Shown here: positions 1-5,750 of the stretch, one piece after another
Layout of the letters: every line of letters begins with the position of its first letter
Numbering within the stretch: the first letter of the stretch is position 1
Origin: Erysipelotrichaceae bacterium
GTDB taxonomy: Bacteria > Bacillota_I > Bacilli_A > Erysipelotrichales > Erysipelotrichaceae
Reading direction: 5' to 3'
Assembly: GCA_027449005.1 (NCBI GenBank)
Contig: DAIDML010000200.1
Location: 1-13,068, forward strand
DNA: 13,068 nt
Translations under genes and position numbers: made by a program
The notes under the pieces: model-generated
The model's input: the letters and a program-made list of their open reading frames with translations, nothing else
The model's database searches: none
What the model was told of the DNA's origin: nothing

Positions 1-450
1 ATTGAAGAAAATGATATTGTTACCATTGATTTTGGAATCATGTATCAAGGATATTGCACAGACATGACGCGGACATTTTTCTTAGGAGATATCAATCCAA
101 AACTCAAAGAAATCTATGAAGTAGTATTAGAAGCCAATGAGTTAGCTATAAAAGCATGTCGTCCTGGAGTCAGTGGTGAGTCCGTTGATAAAGTCGCACG
201 TGATTACATTGCTTCAAAAGGTTTTGGACAATACTTCATTCATGGTACTGGACATGGATTAGGCATGGATATTCATGAAACACCATATGTCAGGGTAGGG
301 GCACAAACACTTCTAAAACCAGGACACGTTGTTACGATTGAACCAGGGGTATATATTGAAGGTTTGGGGGGTGTAAGGATTGAGGACGTTGTCTTAATCA
401 ACGACGATGGCGCTGAAGTCTTGACAAAAAGCCCTAAAACCTTAAAATAG
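1..450 (+). CDS. pepP: M24-family Xaa-Pro aminopeptidase/dipeptidase, 3' part
   Basis: Partial gene: frame 1 is open from the window edge, so the true start lies upstream and 149 C-terminal residues are visible. This is the pita-bread metallopeptidase domain, which removes N-terminal residues preceding proline using two divalent metal ions in the cytoplasm. All five expected ligands are present, numbered from the first visible residue: Asp10 (TIDFG), Asp21 (CTDMTRT), His85 (GTGHGLG), Glu114 (TIEPGVY) and Glu128 (RIEDVV). His92 in DIHETP fits the conserved second histidine. The gene ends in TAG, 20 bases before the efp ATG, with no terminator between, so the two are probably co-transcribed. 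This pairing is common in Bacillota (for example yqhT-efp in Bacillus). Aminopeptidase versus prolidase specificity cannot be decided without the N-terminal domain. Confidence 0.93.
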   Translation: MEENDIVTIDFGIMYQGYCTDMTRTFFLGDINPKLKEIYEVVLEANELAIKACRPGVSGESVDKVARDYIASKGFGQYFIHGTGHGLGMDIHETPYVRVGAQTLLKPGHVVTIEPGVYIEGLGGVRIEDVVLINDDGAEVLTKSPKTLK

Positions 451-470
451 AAAGGTGGAAGGTGAACTTT

Positions 471-1028
471 ATGATTACATCAAATGATTTAAGACCAGGA
501 ATTACGTTTTCTTATGAAAACAATATTTACGTATGTTTAGATGCATCCCACAATAAAACAGCGATGCGTCAAATGATTGTTAAGGCTAAGGCTAAAAACC
601 TTCGTTCCGGATCAATCATTGAAATCTCATTTACAGGTGGAGATAAGATTGAACCTGCACACATTGATAAGAATGAAATGCAGTATCTCTATGATGATGG
701 TGAAAACGTCATTTTCATGGATACCTCATCTTTTGATCAAATTGAAATTCCAAGAACCCGTCTTGAATGGGAATTGAATTTCTTGCGCCCACAAGACAAT
801 GTGATGATTTCAATGTATGAAGGTGAAATTTTAGGCGTTATCTTACCTGATAAAGTTGCTTTAAAGATTGTGGAAACTGAGCCAGCTGTTAAAGGGGATA
901 CGACCACCAACGCTTCAAAACGTGCTGTGTGTGAAACAGGACTAGAGATTAAAGTCCCGCTGTTTATCTCGCAAGATGAAATCGTCTTAGTAAGTACAGT
1001 GGATGGCAAGTATAGCTCAAGAGCTTAA
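471..1028 (+). CDS. efp: Elongation factor P (non-canonical tip loop)
   Basis: The 185-residue product matches the usual EF-P length. EF-P binds between the P and E sites of the ribosome and relieves stalling on proline runs. The N-terminus (SNDLRPGITF), the middle domain and the C-terminal signature (ETEPAVKGDTTTNASK, then ETGLEIKVPLFI and DGKYSSRA) are all clear. I chose ATG 471 over GTG 462 because AAGGTGA (459-465) sits 5 bases ahead of it and the protein then begins like other EF-Ps. Oddity: the domain I loop normally reads PGKG, with the modified Lys (Lys32 in Bacillus numbering, Lys34 in E. coli). Here residues 27-33 are HNKTAMR, so Met32 occupies that position with Arg33 beside it. 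The protein may act unmodified or carry a different modification. A strong terminator follows. Confidence 0.96.
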   Translation: MITSNDLRPGITFSYENNIYVCLDASHNKTAMRQMIVKAKAKNLRSGSIIEISFTGGDKIEPAHIDKNEMQYLYDDGENVIFMDTSSFDQIEIPRTRLEWELNFLRPQDNVMISMYEGEILGVILPDKVALKIVETEPAVKGDTTTNASKRAVCETGLEIKVPLFISQDEIVLVSTVDGKYSSRA

Positions 1029-1031
1029 GAT

Positions 1032-1062
1032 AAAAGTTTCGTGTGATTCACGAAACTTTTTT
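1032..1062 (+). terminator. Rho-independent terminator after efp
   Basis: A perfect 12-bp stem is formed by 1032-1043 and 1049-1060, with the 5-base loop TGATT, and the T run continues to 1062. It lies 3 bases after the efp stop codon and just before the cadC promoter, separating the two units. Confidence 0.92.
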
Positions 1063-1063
1063 A

Positions 1064-1091
1064 TTGTACAATACTAGTTTAGTGTTATAAT
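1064..1091 (+). promoter_or_regulatory. Promoter of the cadC-cadA operon
   Basis: A perfect -10 box TATAAT (1086-1091) is preceded by TG plus one base (1083-1085), making an extended -10. The best -35 is weak: TTGTAC at 1064-1069 with a 16-base spacer. The operator begins 4 bases after the -10, so a bound repressor would block the start site. Confidence 0.7.
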
Positions 1092-1094
1092 ATT

Positions 1095-1120
1095 AACATA
1101 TGAACATATAATCATATGTT
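1095..1120 (+). promoter_or_regulatory. ArsR/SmtB-type 12-2-12 operator
   Basis: The left half AACATATGAACA (1095-1106), spacer TA (1107-1108) and right half TAATCATATGTT (1109-1120) form an inverted repeat matching at 10 of 12 positions; the outer 9 bp are perfect. This 12-2-12 layout is the known operator architecture of SmtB/CadC/CzrA-type metal sensors. It lies between the -10 box and the Shine-Dalgarno of cadC, which fits negative autoregulation. Binding by this particular repressor is inferred. Confidence 0.82.
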
Positions 1121-1130
1121 GGAGGTTTTT

Positions 1131-1481
1131 ATGAATGAATGTCTTACGTATGAGATCCATCCACATGCAATAGAAGAAGTTAAATCAAAGCAACTCAATC
1201 AAGAGACTTACATGGCTATGACTTCTTTACTTAAAATGATATCCGATCCATCACGACTAAAGATATGTCATGCGTTATTTCTGCATGACTTATGTGTTTG
1301 TGACTTACAAGAAATATGTGGAATGTCTCAATCAGCACTGTCTCATCAATTAAACAATTTAAAACTTGCTCGATTAGTTACGTCTCAAAGAAAAGGGAAA
1401 AACATCATCTATTCACTTGCCGATGATCATGTGAAAACGTTGTTTGAGGTAACGTATGAACACGTTATGGAGCAAGTATGA
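1131..1481 (+). CDS. cadC: ArsR/SmtB-family metal-sensing repressor, CadC-like
   Basis: The 116-residue winged-helix repressor should bind DNA without metal and release it when Cd, Pb or Zn binds. The start is ATG 1131, with GGAGG (1121-1125) 5 bases upstream; the ATG at 1116 lies inside the operator and has no ribosome site. The recognition helix region is SQSALSHQLNNLKLARLV (residues 66-83). Both metal sites known from S. aureus CadC appear: the thiolate alpha3N site, with Cys55 and Cys57 (LCVCDL) plus N-terminal Cys4, and the alpha5 dimer-interface site, with Asp98, His100, His111 and Glu114. Cys46, Cys63, His10 and His12 are further potential ligands. The stop overlaps the cadA start (ATGA, 1478-1481), so the repressor and pump genes are translationally coupled. 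Confidence 0.93.
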   Translation: MNECLTYEIHPHAIEEVKSKQLNQETYMAMTSLLKMISDPSRLKICHALFLHDLCVCDLQEICGMSQSALSHQLNNLKLARLVTSQRKGKNIIYSLADDHVKTLFEVTYEHVMEQV

Positions 1482-3547
1482 AAAAGGTAGAAGTCTTATT
1501 AGAAGGATTAACTTGTGCAAACTGTGCTGCAAAGATTGAAAAGAAATTAAGTGAGCGAGTGGACATCAAAAATGTCTCGTTGGATTTTAATACGAGTGTT
1601 GTTCATTTTAGTGTCAATGAAGCGTTAAGTGATAGATTAAAAGAGTCTATTGAAAAAGACATATTAGCCATTGAGGATGTTGTGGTGCATTTTGAATCTC
1701 AAAAAGAGGAAGATCAAAATAAGTTACAGCAAAAAACCAATTGGTCACTAAAAATTGGAATAGGAGTTGCTTCTCTTGTCTTATCACTCACTTATCTTAA
1801 TCCAATCTCAACAATTGTAGTATTTGTGGGATATCTTTACATTGGTTCACCCGTACTCACCAAAGCCATTAAGCGTCTGTTATCGAAACAATGGTTTGAT
1901 GAAAATTTTCTCATGAGTATTGCAACTTTAGGAGCAATCTTTATTAATGAATGGCCAGAAGCCATAGGTGTTATGTTGTTTTATACTGTCGGCGAATATT
2001 TTCAAGATCGTGCAGTTGAAAAATCTCGCAAACATATTTCATCATTACTTGATATTCAAGTTAATGAAGCGGTCGTTATCGATCAAGGTAAACTTCGATA
2101 TCTTGATCCATCACAAGTTCAAATTAAAGATAAGATTCTAGTAGCCGTAGGAGCAAAGATTCCATGTGATGGTGTGATAATTGAAGGACAGTCCTCTTTA
2201 GATACCTCTTCCTTAACGGGTGAATCTCTTCCTGTTGATGTGTCAATAGGAACACAAGTCATGGCTGGATCAATTAACCTACACCAATCCCTCATCATTG
2301 AAGTGAACACGTTGTATGAACATTCTGCATTATCTAAACTGACACAATATTTAAAAGAATCCTCAAAAAGAAAAGCAAAACTAGAATCAACCATGACTCG
2401 TTTTGCAGCATACTATACGCCGATTGTGGTTGGTTTAGCCGTTGCTTTACTCTTCAGCTTAATGCTTTTTGGAATGCCTTTTGCGACAGCTTTACATCGC
2501 AGTTTAGTCTTCTTGGTGATCAGTTGCCCATGTGCTTTAGTTATATCTGTCCCTTTGAGTTACTTTGCTTCCATGGGTTACGCAAGCCAGAAAGGGATTC
2601 TTTTTAAAGGGGGTGAAGCTTTAGAATCAGCTAATAAAATTGATGCTTTAATTTTTGATAAAACAGGAACACTGACTCATGGGAAAATGAGCGTAGTCCA
2701 TCAAATCAGTTTGATTAGCGATTCATCACATGCATTAAAACTCATTAAAGCCTTAGAAAGTCATTCAACTCATCCAATTGCTTCTGCACTGGTTCAACAC
2801 TGCATTGATGTTACTGCTTATCCAATGAGAAACATTCAAGAACTCAGTGGAGTAGGGATGAAAGGTGAATACCAAAACAGCATCATTCGAGTCAGTAAAG
2901 TCTCAAAAGATGAATTATCTTCCATTAATCATGCAGATTTAAATTTTCTTGAGCACTTAACGTGGGTTGGCGTTTATGAAAATGATCAGCTTATTTACAT
3001 TGTTGGTATTACAGATCAAATCAAGGAATCTTCTTATCCTATGATCAAAAAACTTAAAGAATTAGGAATAAAAAGCACAATGATCAGTGGAGATCATGAA
3101 GGTGTCGTTAATCACGTTCAAACTCAACTTGAAATAGATCAAACCTATGCATCCTGTTTACCTCATCAAAAAGTAGAATTGATGCAAGAAATGATGAAGG
3201 ATCACCATATTGGATTTGTTGGGGATGGTATCAATGATTCAGCTGCATTAACATTAAGTCATTGCGGCATAGCCATGGGATTAAAAGGCAGTGATCTAGC
3301 CATAGAAGCATCGGATGTTGTGATACTCAATGATGATATGAATCAATTGATTGAAATTCTTAGTATCGCAAAACGAAATCATATAAGCATCATTCAAAAC
3401 TTATTCATGGTTTTTTTAGTGAAAGGCGTAGTCTTAGTATTAGGAAGTTTAGGATTAGTAGGCATGTGGGAAGCGGTATTTGCAGATGTGGGTGTGGCTT
3501 TATTGGCTATTTTAAATGCAATGAGAATTCTGTATCAAAAGAAATAG
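1478..3547 (+). CDS. cadA: Heavy-metal P1B-type ATPase (Zn/Cd/Pb efflux)
   Basis: This 689-residue membrane ATPase exports soft divalent metals from the cytoplasm. Parts in order: a heavy-metal-associated domain with Cys13/Cys16 (GLTCANC); a membrane helix pair near 92-125; the actuator loop TGES at 247-250; the CPC metal motif at 350-352; the phosphorylated Asp394 in DKTGTLT; the His-Pro dipeptide at 432-433; the hinge GDGINDS at 582-588; and two C-terminal helices. Lys649 in helix 7 and Asp670 in helix 8 (FADVGVALLAILNAMRIL) are the residues that mark the Zn/Cd/Pb group (P1B-2) and argue against copper transport. The gene has no separate promoter and overlaps the repressor gene by 4 bases, so it should be induced by the metals CadC senses. 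Its last codons lie inside a terminator-like hairpin. Exact metal preference is inferred. Confidence 0.95.
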   Translation: MKKVEVLLEGLTCANCAAKIEKKLSERVDIKNVSLDFNTSVVHFSVNEALSDRLKESIEKDILAIEDVVVHFESQKEEDQNKLQQKTNWSLKIGIGVASLVLSLTYLNPISTIVVFVGYLYIGSPVLTKAIKRLLSKQWFDENFLMSIATLGAIFINEWPEAIGVMLFYTVGEYFQDRAVEKSRKHISSLLDIQVNEAVVIDQGKLRYLDPSQVQIKDKILVAVGAKIPCDGVIIEGQSSLDTSSLTGESLPVDVSIGTQVMAGSINLHQSLIIEVNTLYEHSALSKLTQYLKESSKRKAKLESTMTRFAAYYTPIVVGLAVALLFSLMLFGMPFATALHRSLVFLVISCPCALVISVPLSYFASMGYASQKGILFKGGEALESANKIDALIFDKTGTLTHGKMSVVHQISLISDSSHALKLIKALESHSTHPIASALVQHCIDVTAYPMRNIQELSGVGMKGEYQNSIIRVSKVSKDELSSINHADLNFLEHLTWVGVYENDQLIYIVGITDQIKESSYPMIKKLKELGIKSTMISGDHEGVVNHVQTQLEIDQTYASCLPHQKVELMQEMMKDHHIGFVGDGINDSAALTLSHCGIAMGLKGSDLAIEASDVVILNDDMNQLIEILSIAKRNHISIIQNLFMVFLVKGVVLVLGSLGLVGMWEAVFADVGVALLAILNAMRILYQKK

Positions 3548-3564
3548 ATTCTATTTCTTTTTCT
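3537..3564 (+). terminator. AT-rich terminator overlapping the cadA stop
   Basis: AAAAGAAATAG (3537-3547) includes the stop codon of cadA and pairs perfectly with CTATTTCTTTT (3551-3561) across a 3-base loop, giving 11 bp followed by more Ts. The stem has only two G-C pairs, so it may be a weak terminator. Its 3' arm is also the beginning of the tandem repeat that follows. Confidence 0.6.
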
Positions 3565-3626
3565 TTGTGAATGTCTATTTCTTTTTCTTTGTGAATGTGT
3601 CTATTTCTTTTTCTTTGTGAATGTGT
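3551..3626 (+). repeat. Three-copy tandem repeat, 24-26 bp unit
   Basis: Copies begin at 3551, 3575 and 3601, each starting CTATTTCTTTTTCTTTGTGA. The first step is 24 bp and the second 26 bp, because copies 2 and 3 carry an extra GT at the end. Each contains the mirror-symmetric pyrimidine tract TTTCTTTTTCTTT. The block runs from the cadA stop region to the first base of the ribU -35 box. There is no spacer diversity, so it is not CRISPR; recent slippage duplication of a terminator arm is the simplest reading. Confidence 0.95.
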
Positions 3627-3653
3627 TGACAATGTTGACGTAAAGTGTATAAT
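3626..3653 (+). promoter_or_regulatory. Promoter of the FMN riboswitch-ribU transcript
   Basis: Perfect consensus boxes: TTGACA (3626-3631) and TATAAT (3648-3653), with a 16-base spacer. The start of transcription should fall near 3660, right at the 5' edge of the riboswitch aptamer. Confidence 0.88.
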
Positions 3654-3659
3654 ATAGAC

Positions 3660-3768
3660 GTATACTTCAGGGCAGGGTGAAATTCCCGATCGGCGGTAAA
3701 CTCCGCGAGCGAAAGCAGGAACTGGTGCAATTCCAGTAGCGACAGTAAAGTCTGGATAGAAGAAGTGT
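3660..3768 (+). ncRNA. FMN riboswitch (RFN element)
   Basis: The conserved RFN blocks appear in order: CTTCAGGGCAGGGTGAAATT near 3665-3684, CCCGATCGGCGGTAAACTCC near 3685-3704, GCGAGCGAAAGCAGGA, then ACTGGTGCAATTCCAGTAGC and GACAGTAAAGTCTGGATAGA, closing with AGAAG. The closing stem P1 pairs 3662-3668 with 3762-3768, including one G-U pair. FMN binding normally switches riboflavin genes off. Here the gene behind it is a riboflavin importer, so uptake should fall when flavin is plentiful. Confidence 0.96.
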
Positions 3769-3785
3769 TAAACTTTCTTTGTCGT

Positions 3786-3809
3786 GCCCGAGTATTCTTG
3801 GGTTTTTTT
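3786..3809 (+). terminator. Riboswitch expression-platform terminator
   Basis: CCCGAG (3787-3792) pairs with CTTGGG (3797-3802), one pair being G-U, over the loop TATT, followed by seven Ts (3803-3809). It lies between the FMN aptamer and the ribU ribosome site, as expected for FMN-dependent premature termination. The 5' arm with G3786 (GCCC) is complementary to GGGC at 3670-3673 in the aptamer, a possible antiterminator pairing; this is inferred. Confidence 0.85.
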
Positions 3810-3829
3810 CGTTAAAGGAGGAAAAAATA

Positions 3830-4381
3830 ATGAAAAAATCAAGTACTCGACTATTGACAATCATCGGTATGATGTCAGCCTTATCTTTTGGGCTTTATGC
3901 TCTTGAGATTCCAACCGCATTTTTGTTTCCAGCAGCACCTTATTTGAAGATTGATTTCTCAGATATTCCAGCAGTCATGACTGGGATTATTGGTGGACCA
4001 TTCGCAGCAGTGATGGTGTTGTTCATTAAAAATTTACTGCATCTTCTACTGATCACTAAAGAAAGTGGTGGAGTTGGAGAACTTGCTAACTTCTTTGCGG
4101 GAATCGCTTACACATTACCGATTGTGTTTCTTTACAGAAAAGCCAACATTAAACTCTCATGGTTATCATTAACACTTGCAACAATCAGTGTCACCATTAC
4201 CATGTTCCTTGTGAATTACTTCATCGTATTCCCAATCTATGGTATTCCTCGTGATGGATCCATTGAACTTCTACTTACTGTATTCACTCCATTCAATTTA
4301 CTAAGAGGAGCATTACTGTCAGTAGCACTTGTCTTGTTCTATCCACGTGTTTCATCCTTGTTAAAGAAATCATTCATCTAA
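3830..4381 (+). CDS. ribU: Riboflavin ECF transporter S-component RibU
   Basis: This 183-residue integral membrane protein binds riboflavin and works with the shared energy-coupling module (EcfA, EcfA', EcfT), which is not encoded here. Recognisable RibU features are the first helix (residues 8-25), the segment APYLKIDFSDIPAVMTGIIG, the following helix with KNLLHLLL, the GGVGELANFFAG motif, and a C-terminal helix after the loop IYGIPRDGS with FTPFNLLRGALLS. I count five to six hydrophobic segments. The start is ATG 3830, with AAAGGAGG (3814-3821) 8 bases upstream; the longer frame from TTG 3779 would run through the terminator and is rejected. The gene is monocistronic, between a riboswitch and a terminator. 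No riboflavin biosynthesis gene is near, which fits but does not prove dependence on imported riboflavin. Confidence 0.95.
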   Translation: MKKSSTRLLTIIGMMSALSFGLYALEIPTAFLFPAAPYLKIDFSDIPAVMTGIIGGPFAAVMVLFIKNLLHLLLITKESGGVGELANFFAGIAYTLPIVFLYRKANIKLSWLSLTLATISVTITMFLVNYFIVFPIYGIPRDGSIELLLTVFTPFNLLRGALLSVALVLFYPRVSSLLKKSFI

Positions 4382-4387
4382 ATAGCC

Positions 4388-4420
4388 ACAACCAATCCTT
4401 TCGTAGGATTGGTTTTTTTT
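4388..4420 (+). terminator. Rho-independent terminator after ribU
   Basis: AACCAATCCT (4390-4399) pairs perfectly with AGGATTGGTT (4405-4414) across the loop TTCGT, followed by a T run to 4420. It begins 7 bases after the ribU stop. Confidence 0.94.
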
Positions 4421-4432
4421 AATTGTGTACTA

Positions 4433-4441
4433 TGGTATAAT
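4433..4441 (+). promoter_or_regulatory. Extended -10 promoter of the 4465-cmk-der-gpsA operon
   Basis: TGGTATAAT (4433-4441) is a perfect extended -10. The place expected for a -35 falls in the T run of the ribU terminator, and no good -35 is seen. The distance to the start codon at 4465 leaves a short leader of about 17 bases. Confidence 0.65.
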
Positions 4442-4464
4442 GGGTTAGAATTTGAGGTAATTCT

Positions 4465-5091
4465 ATGGAAACACGTGTAAAGAAATATGCGGATTTAAGA
4501 GATTCAATTGCTAAAGATGAAGAAGGAATTGTGTATCATAAAGCTTTAGCCCCATATGCCTCTCGCTTATCCAATGTTGATGAGAAGTATAATGTGGAGC
4601 AAAACAATGAACCACATGTCCCACTTCATTCAAAGACACTTATTACTCAAAGTTCATTTAGAAACTTAGAGCAAGACATGGATGTTGATCTCATTGATCA
4701 ATTCATCAATGAAGTGAAAGCATACAACATCAAATCTGGTCAAGCCAAAGAATTTGATACGAGCAAAAACATTCTATCCGCCATTTCAAAGTCATCAGAA
4801 CCACTTAATTCAATTAATTCAGTCGATGAAATCAAGGAGATTTTATTGCATGATGAAGATGAGCATAGCCAAGAAAATGTTGATGAACTCAAAGAAATAT
4901 TGCTTGAAAAAACCCAAGAAATAAATACTTCTTTACTAACGTTTGAAAAAACAATTCATGATGTTAACACACAACTTAACTCAACCAATAAGCTTGTGAA
5001 TGCATTACTGACACTTTTCCTCATAGGATTAGTTGGAATTATCTTTGTTGCTTTGTATTGGTTGATTAACAGTAGAGGATTCTTACAATGA
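4465..5091 (+). CDS. Unrecognised protein with C-terminal membrane anchor
   Basis: I do not recognise this 208-residue family. It has no N-terminal signal. Residues 1-178 are highly charged and rich in Asp, Glu and Asn. A single strongly hydrophobic segment lies near 180-201 (LLTLFLIGLVGIIFVALYWLI) with only seven residues after it, so the bulk is predicted cytoplasmic and tail-anchored. A 10-residue motif, [SN]VDE[IL]KEILL, occurs twice (119-128 and 138-147, 19 residues apart), and the stretch 142-178 before the membrane looks like a coiled coil. The N-terminus reads METRVKKYADLRDSI. The start at 4465 has GAGGT (4454-4458) 6 bases upstream. The stop overlaps the cmk start (ATGA, 5088-5091), so it is translated together with essential genes. 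A role at the membrane, perhaps in envelope or division processes, is only a guess. Confidence 0.85.
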   Translation: METRVKKYADLRDSIAKDEEGIVYHKALAPYASRLSNVDEKYNVEQNNEPHVPLHSKTLITQSSFRNLEQDMDVDLIDQFINEVKAYNIKSGQAKEFDTSKNILSAISKSSEPLNSINSVDEIKEILLHDEDEHSQENVDELKEILLEKTQEINTSLLTFEKTIHDVNTQLNSTNKLVNALLTLFLIGLVGIIFVALYWLINSRGFLQ

Positions 5092-5750
5092 AAATTAATA
5101 TTGGTATTGATGGTCCTGTTGCTTCAGGCAAAAGTACTATCGCAAAGAAAGTGGCTGAACGATTGGGTTATACTCACATTGATACAGGCGCGATGTATCG
5201 TTGTGTTGCACATTATGCCTTGTTAGCCAAAATTGACATCAAAAGTGAGTCTGAAGTATCAGCTTTACTGCCTCATCTTTTCATACAACTTCATCCAGAT
5301 GGTTCCATCTTCTGCAATGATCAGGATGTGACATCCATCATTCGTAGTCATGAAATATCCAATGCCGCGTCCACAGTTGCGGCATTTTCATCGGTTAGAG
5401 CAAACCTTGTGATTCAGCAAAAACGTATGGCACAAGATAAAGGTTTTGTGATGGATGGTCGTGATATAAATACGGTTGTTTTGCCAGAGGCTGAATGTCA
5501 AATCTTCTTGACCGCATCCATTGAATCACGAGCACAACGACGTTTTCTCGATTTACAATCACGTGGTCAACACGTGGATTTAAACATTATTAAAAAAGAC
5601 ATTCAACAAAGAGATTTCAATGACATGAATCGTTTGGATAGTCCTTTGAAAATATCTAAGAATGCTCATGTGATTGATACATCCAACATGAGTATTGATG
5701 AGGTTGTTGACATGATTCTCAACCTAGCTAAGGAGGTTATGTATGATTGA
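5088..5750 (+). CDS. cmk: Cytidylate kinase
   Basis: This 220-residue cytoplasmic P-loop kinase phosphorylates CMP and dCMP with ATP, recycling cytidine nucleotides from RNA and lipid turnover. The Walker A loop is GPVASGKST (residues 9-17), followed by the family motif HIDTGAMYR (31-39). The monophosphate and lid region contains DGRDI(N)TVVLPEA and LTASIESRAQRR. The family usually has Gly where this protein has Asn in DGRDI-N-T, a mild deviation. Start ATG 5088 overlaps the stop of the upstream anchored protein by 4 bases, and its 3' end overlaps der by 8 bases. In Bacillus an S1-like protein gene follows cmk; here der follows directly. Confidence 0.96.
   Translation: MKINIGIDGPVASGKSTIAKKVAERLGYTHIDTGAMYRCVAHYALLAKIDIKSESEVSALLPHLFIQLHPDGSIFCNDQDVTSIIRSHEISNAASTVAAFSSVRANLVIQQKRMAQDKGFVMDGRDINTVVLPEAECQIFLTASIESRAQRRFLDLQSRGQHVDLNIIKKDIQQRDFNDMNRLDSPLKISKNAHVIDTSNMSIDEVVDMILNLAKEVMYD

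Noticed and set aside
366..371. Run of six Gs in the aminopeptidase gene as a contingency tract
   Set aside because: It encodes the conserved GLGGVRIED segment of M24 peptidases, so codon constraint explains it.
462..470. GTG start three codons upstream of the efp ATG
   Set aside because: It overlaps the Shine-Dalgarno used by ATG 471 and would add residues not found in EF-Ps of the usual 185-residue length.
1116..1130. ATG five codons upstream of the cadC start
   Set aside because: It lies inside the operator and lacks a ribosome site; GGAGG at 1121-1125 is correctly spaced for ATG 1131.
3551..3626. Possible small CRISPR array
   Set aside because: The copies are directly adjacent with no unique spacers; it is a simple tandem repeat.
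3635..3640. TTGACG as a second -35 box for ribU
   Set aside because: It is 7 bases from TATAAT and no other well-spaced -10 exists; it appears to be part of a short direct repeat of TGTTGAC.
3779..3829. TTG-initiated extension of ribU
   Set aside because: It would translate through the riboswitch terminator hairpin; AAAGGAGG points to ATG 3830, where a normal RibU N-terminus begins.
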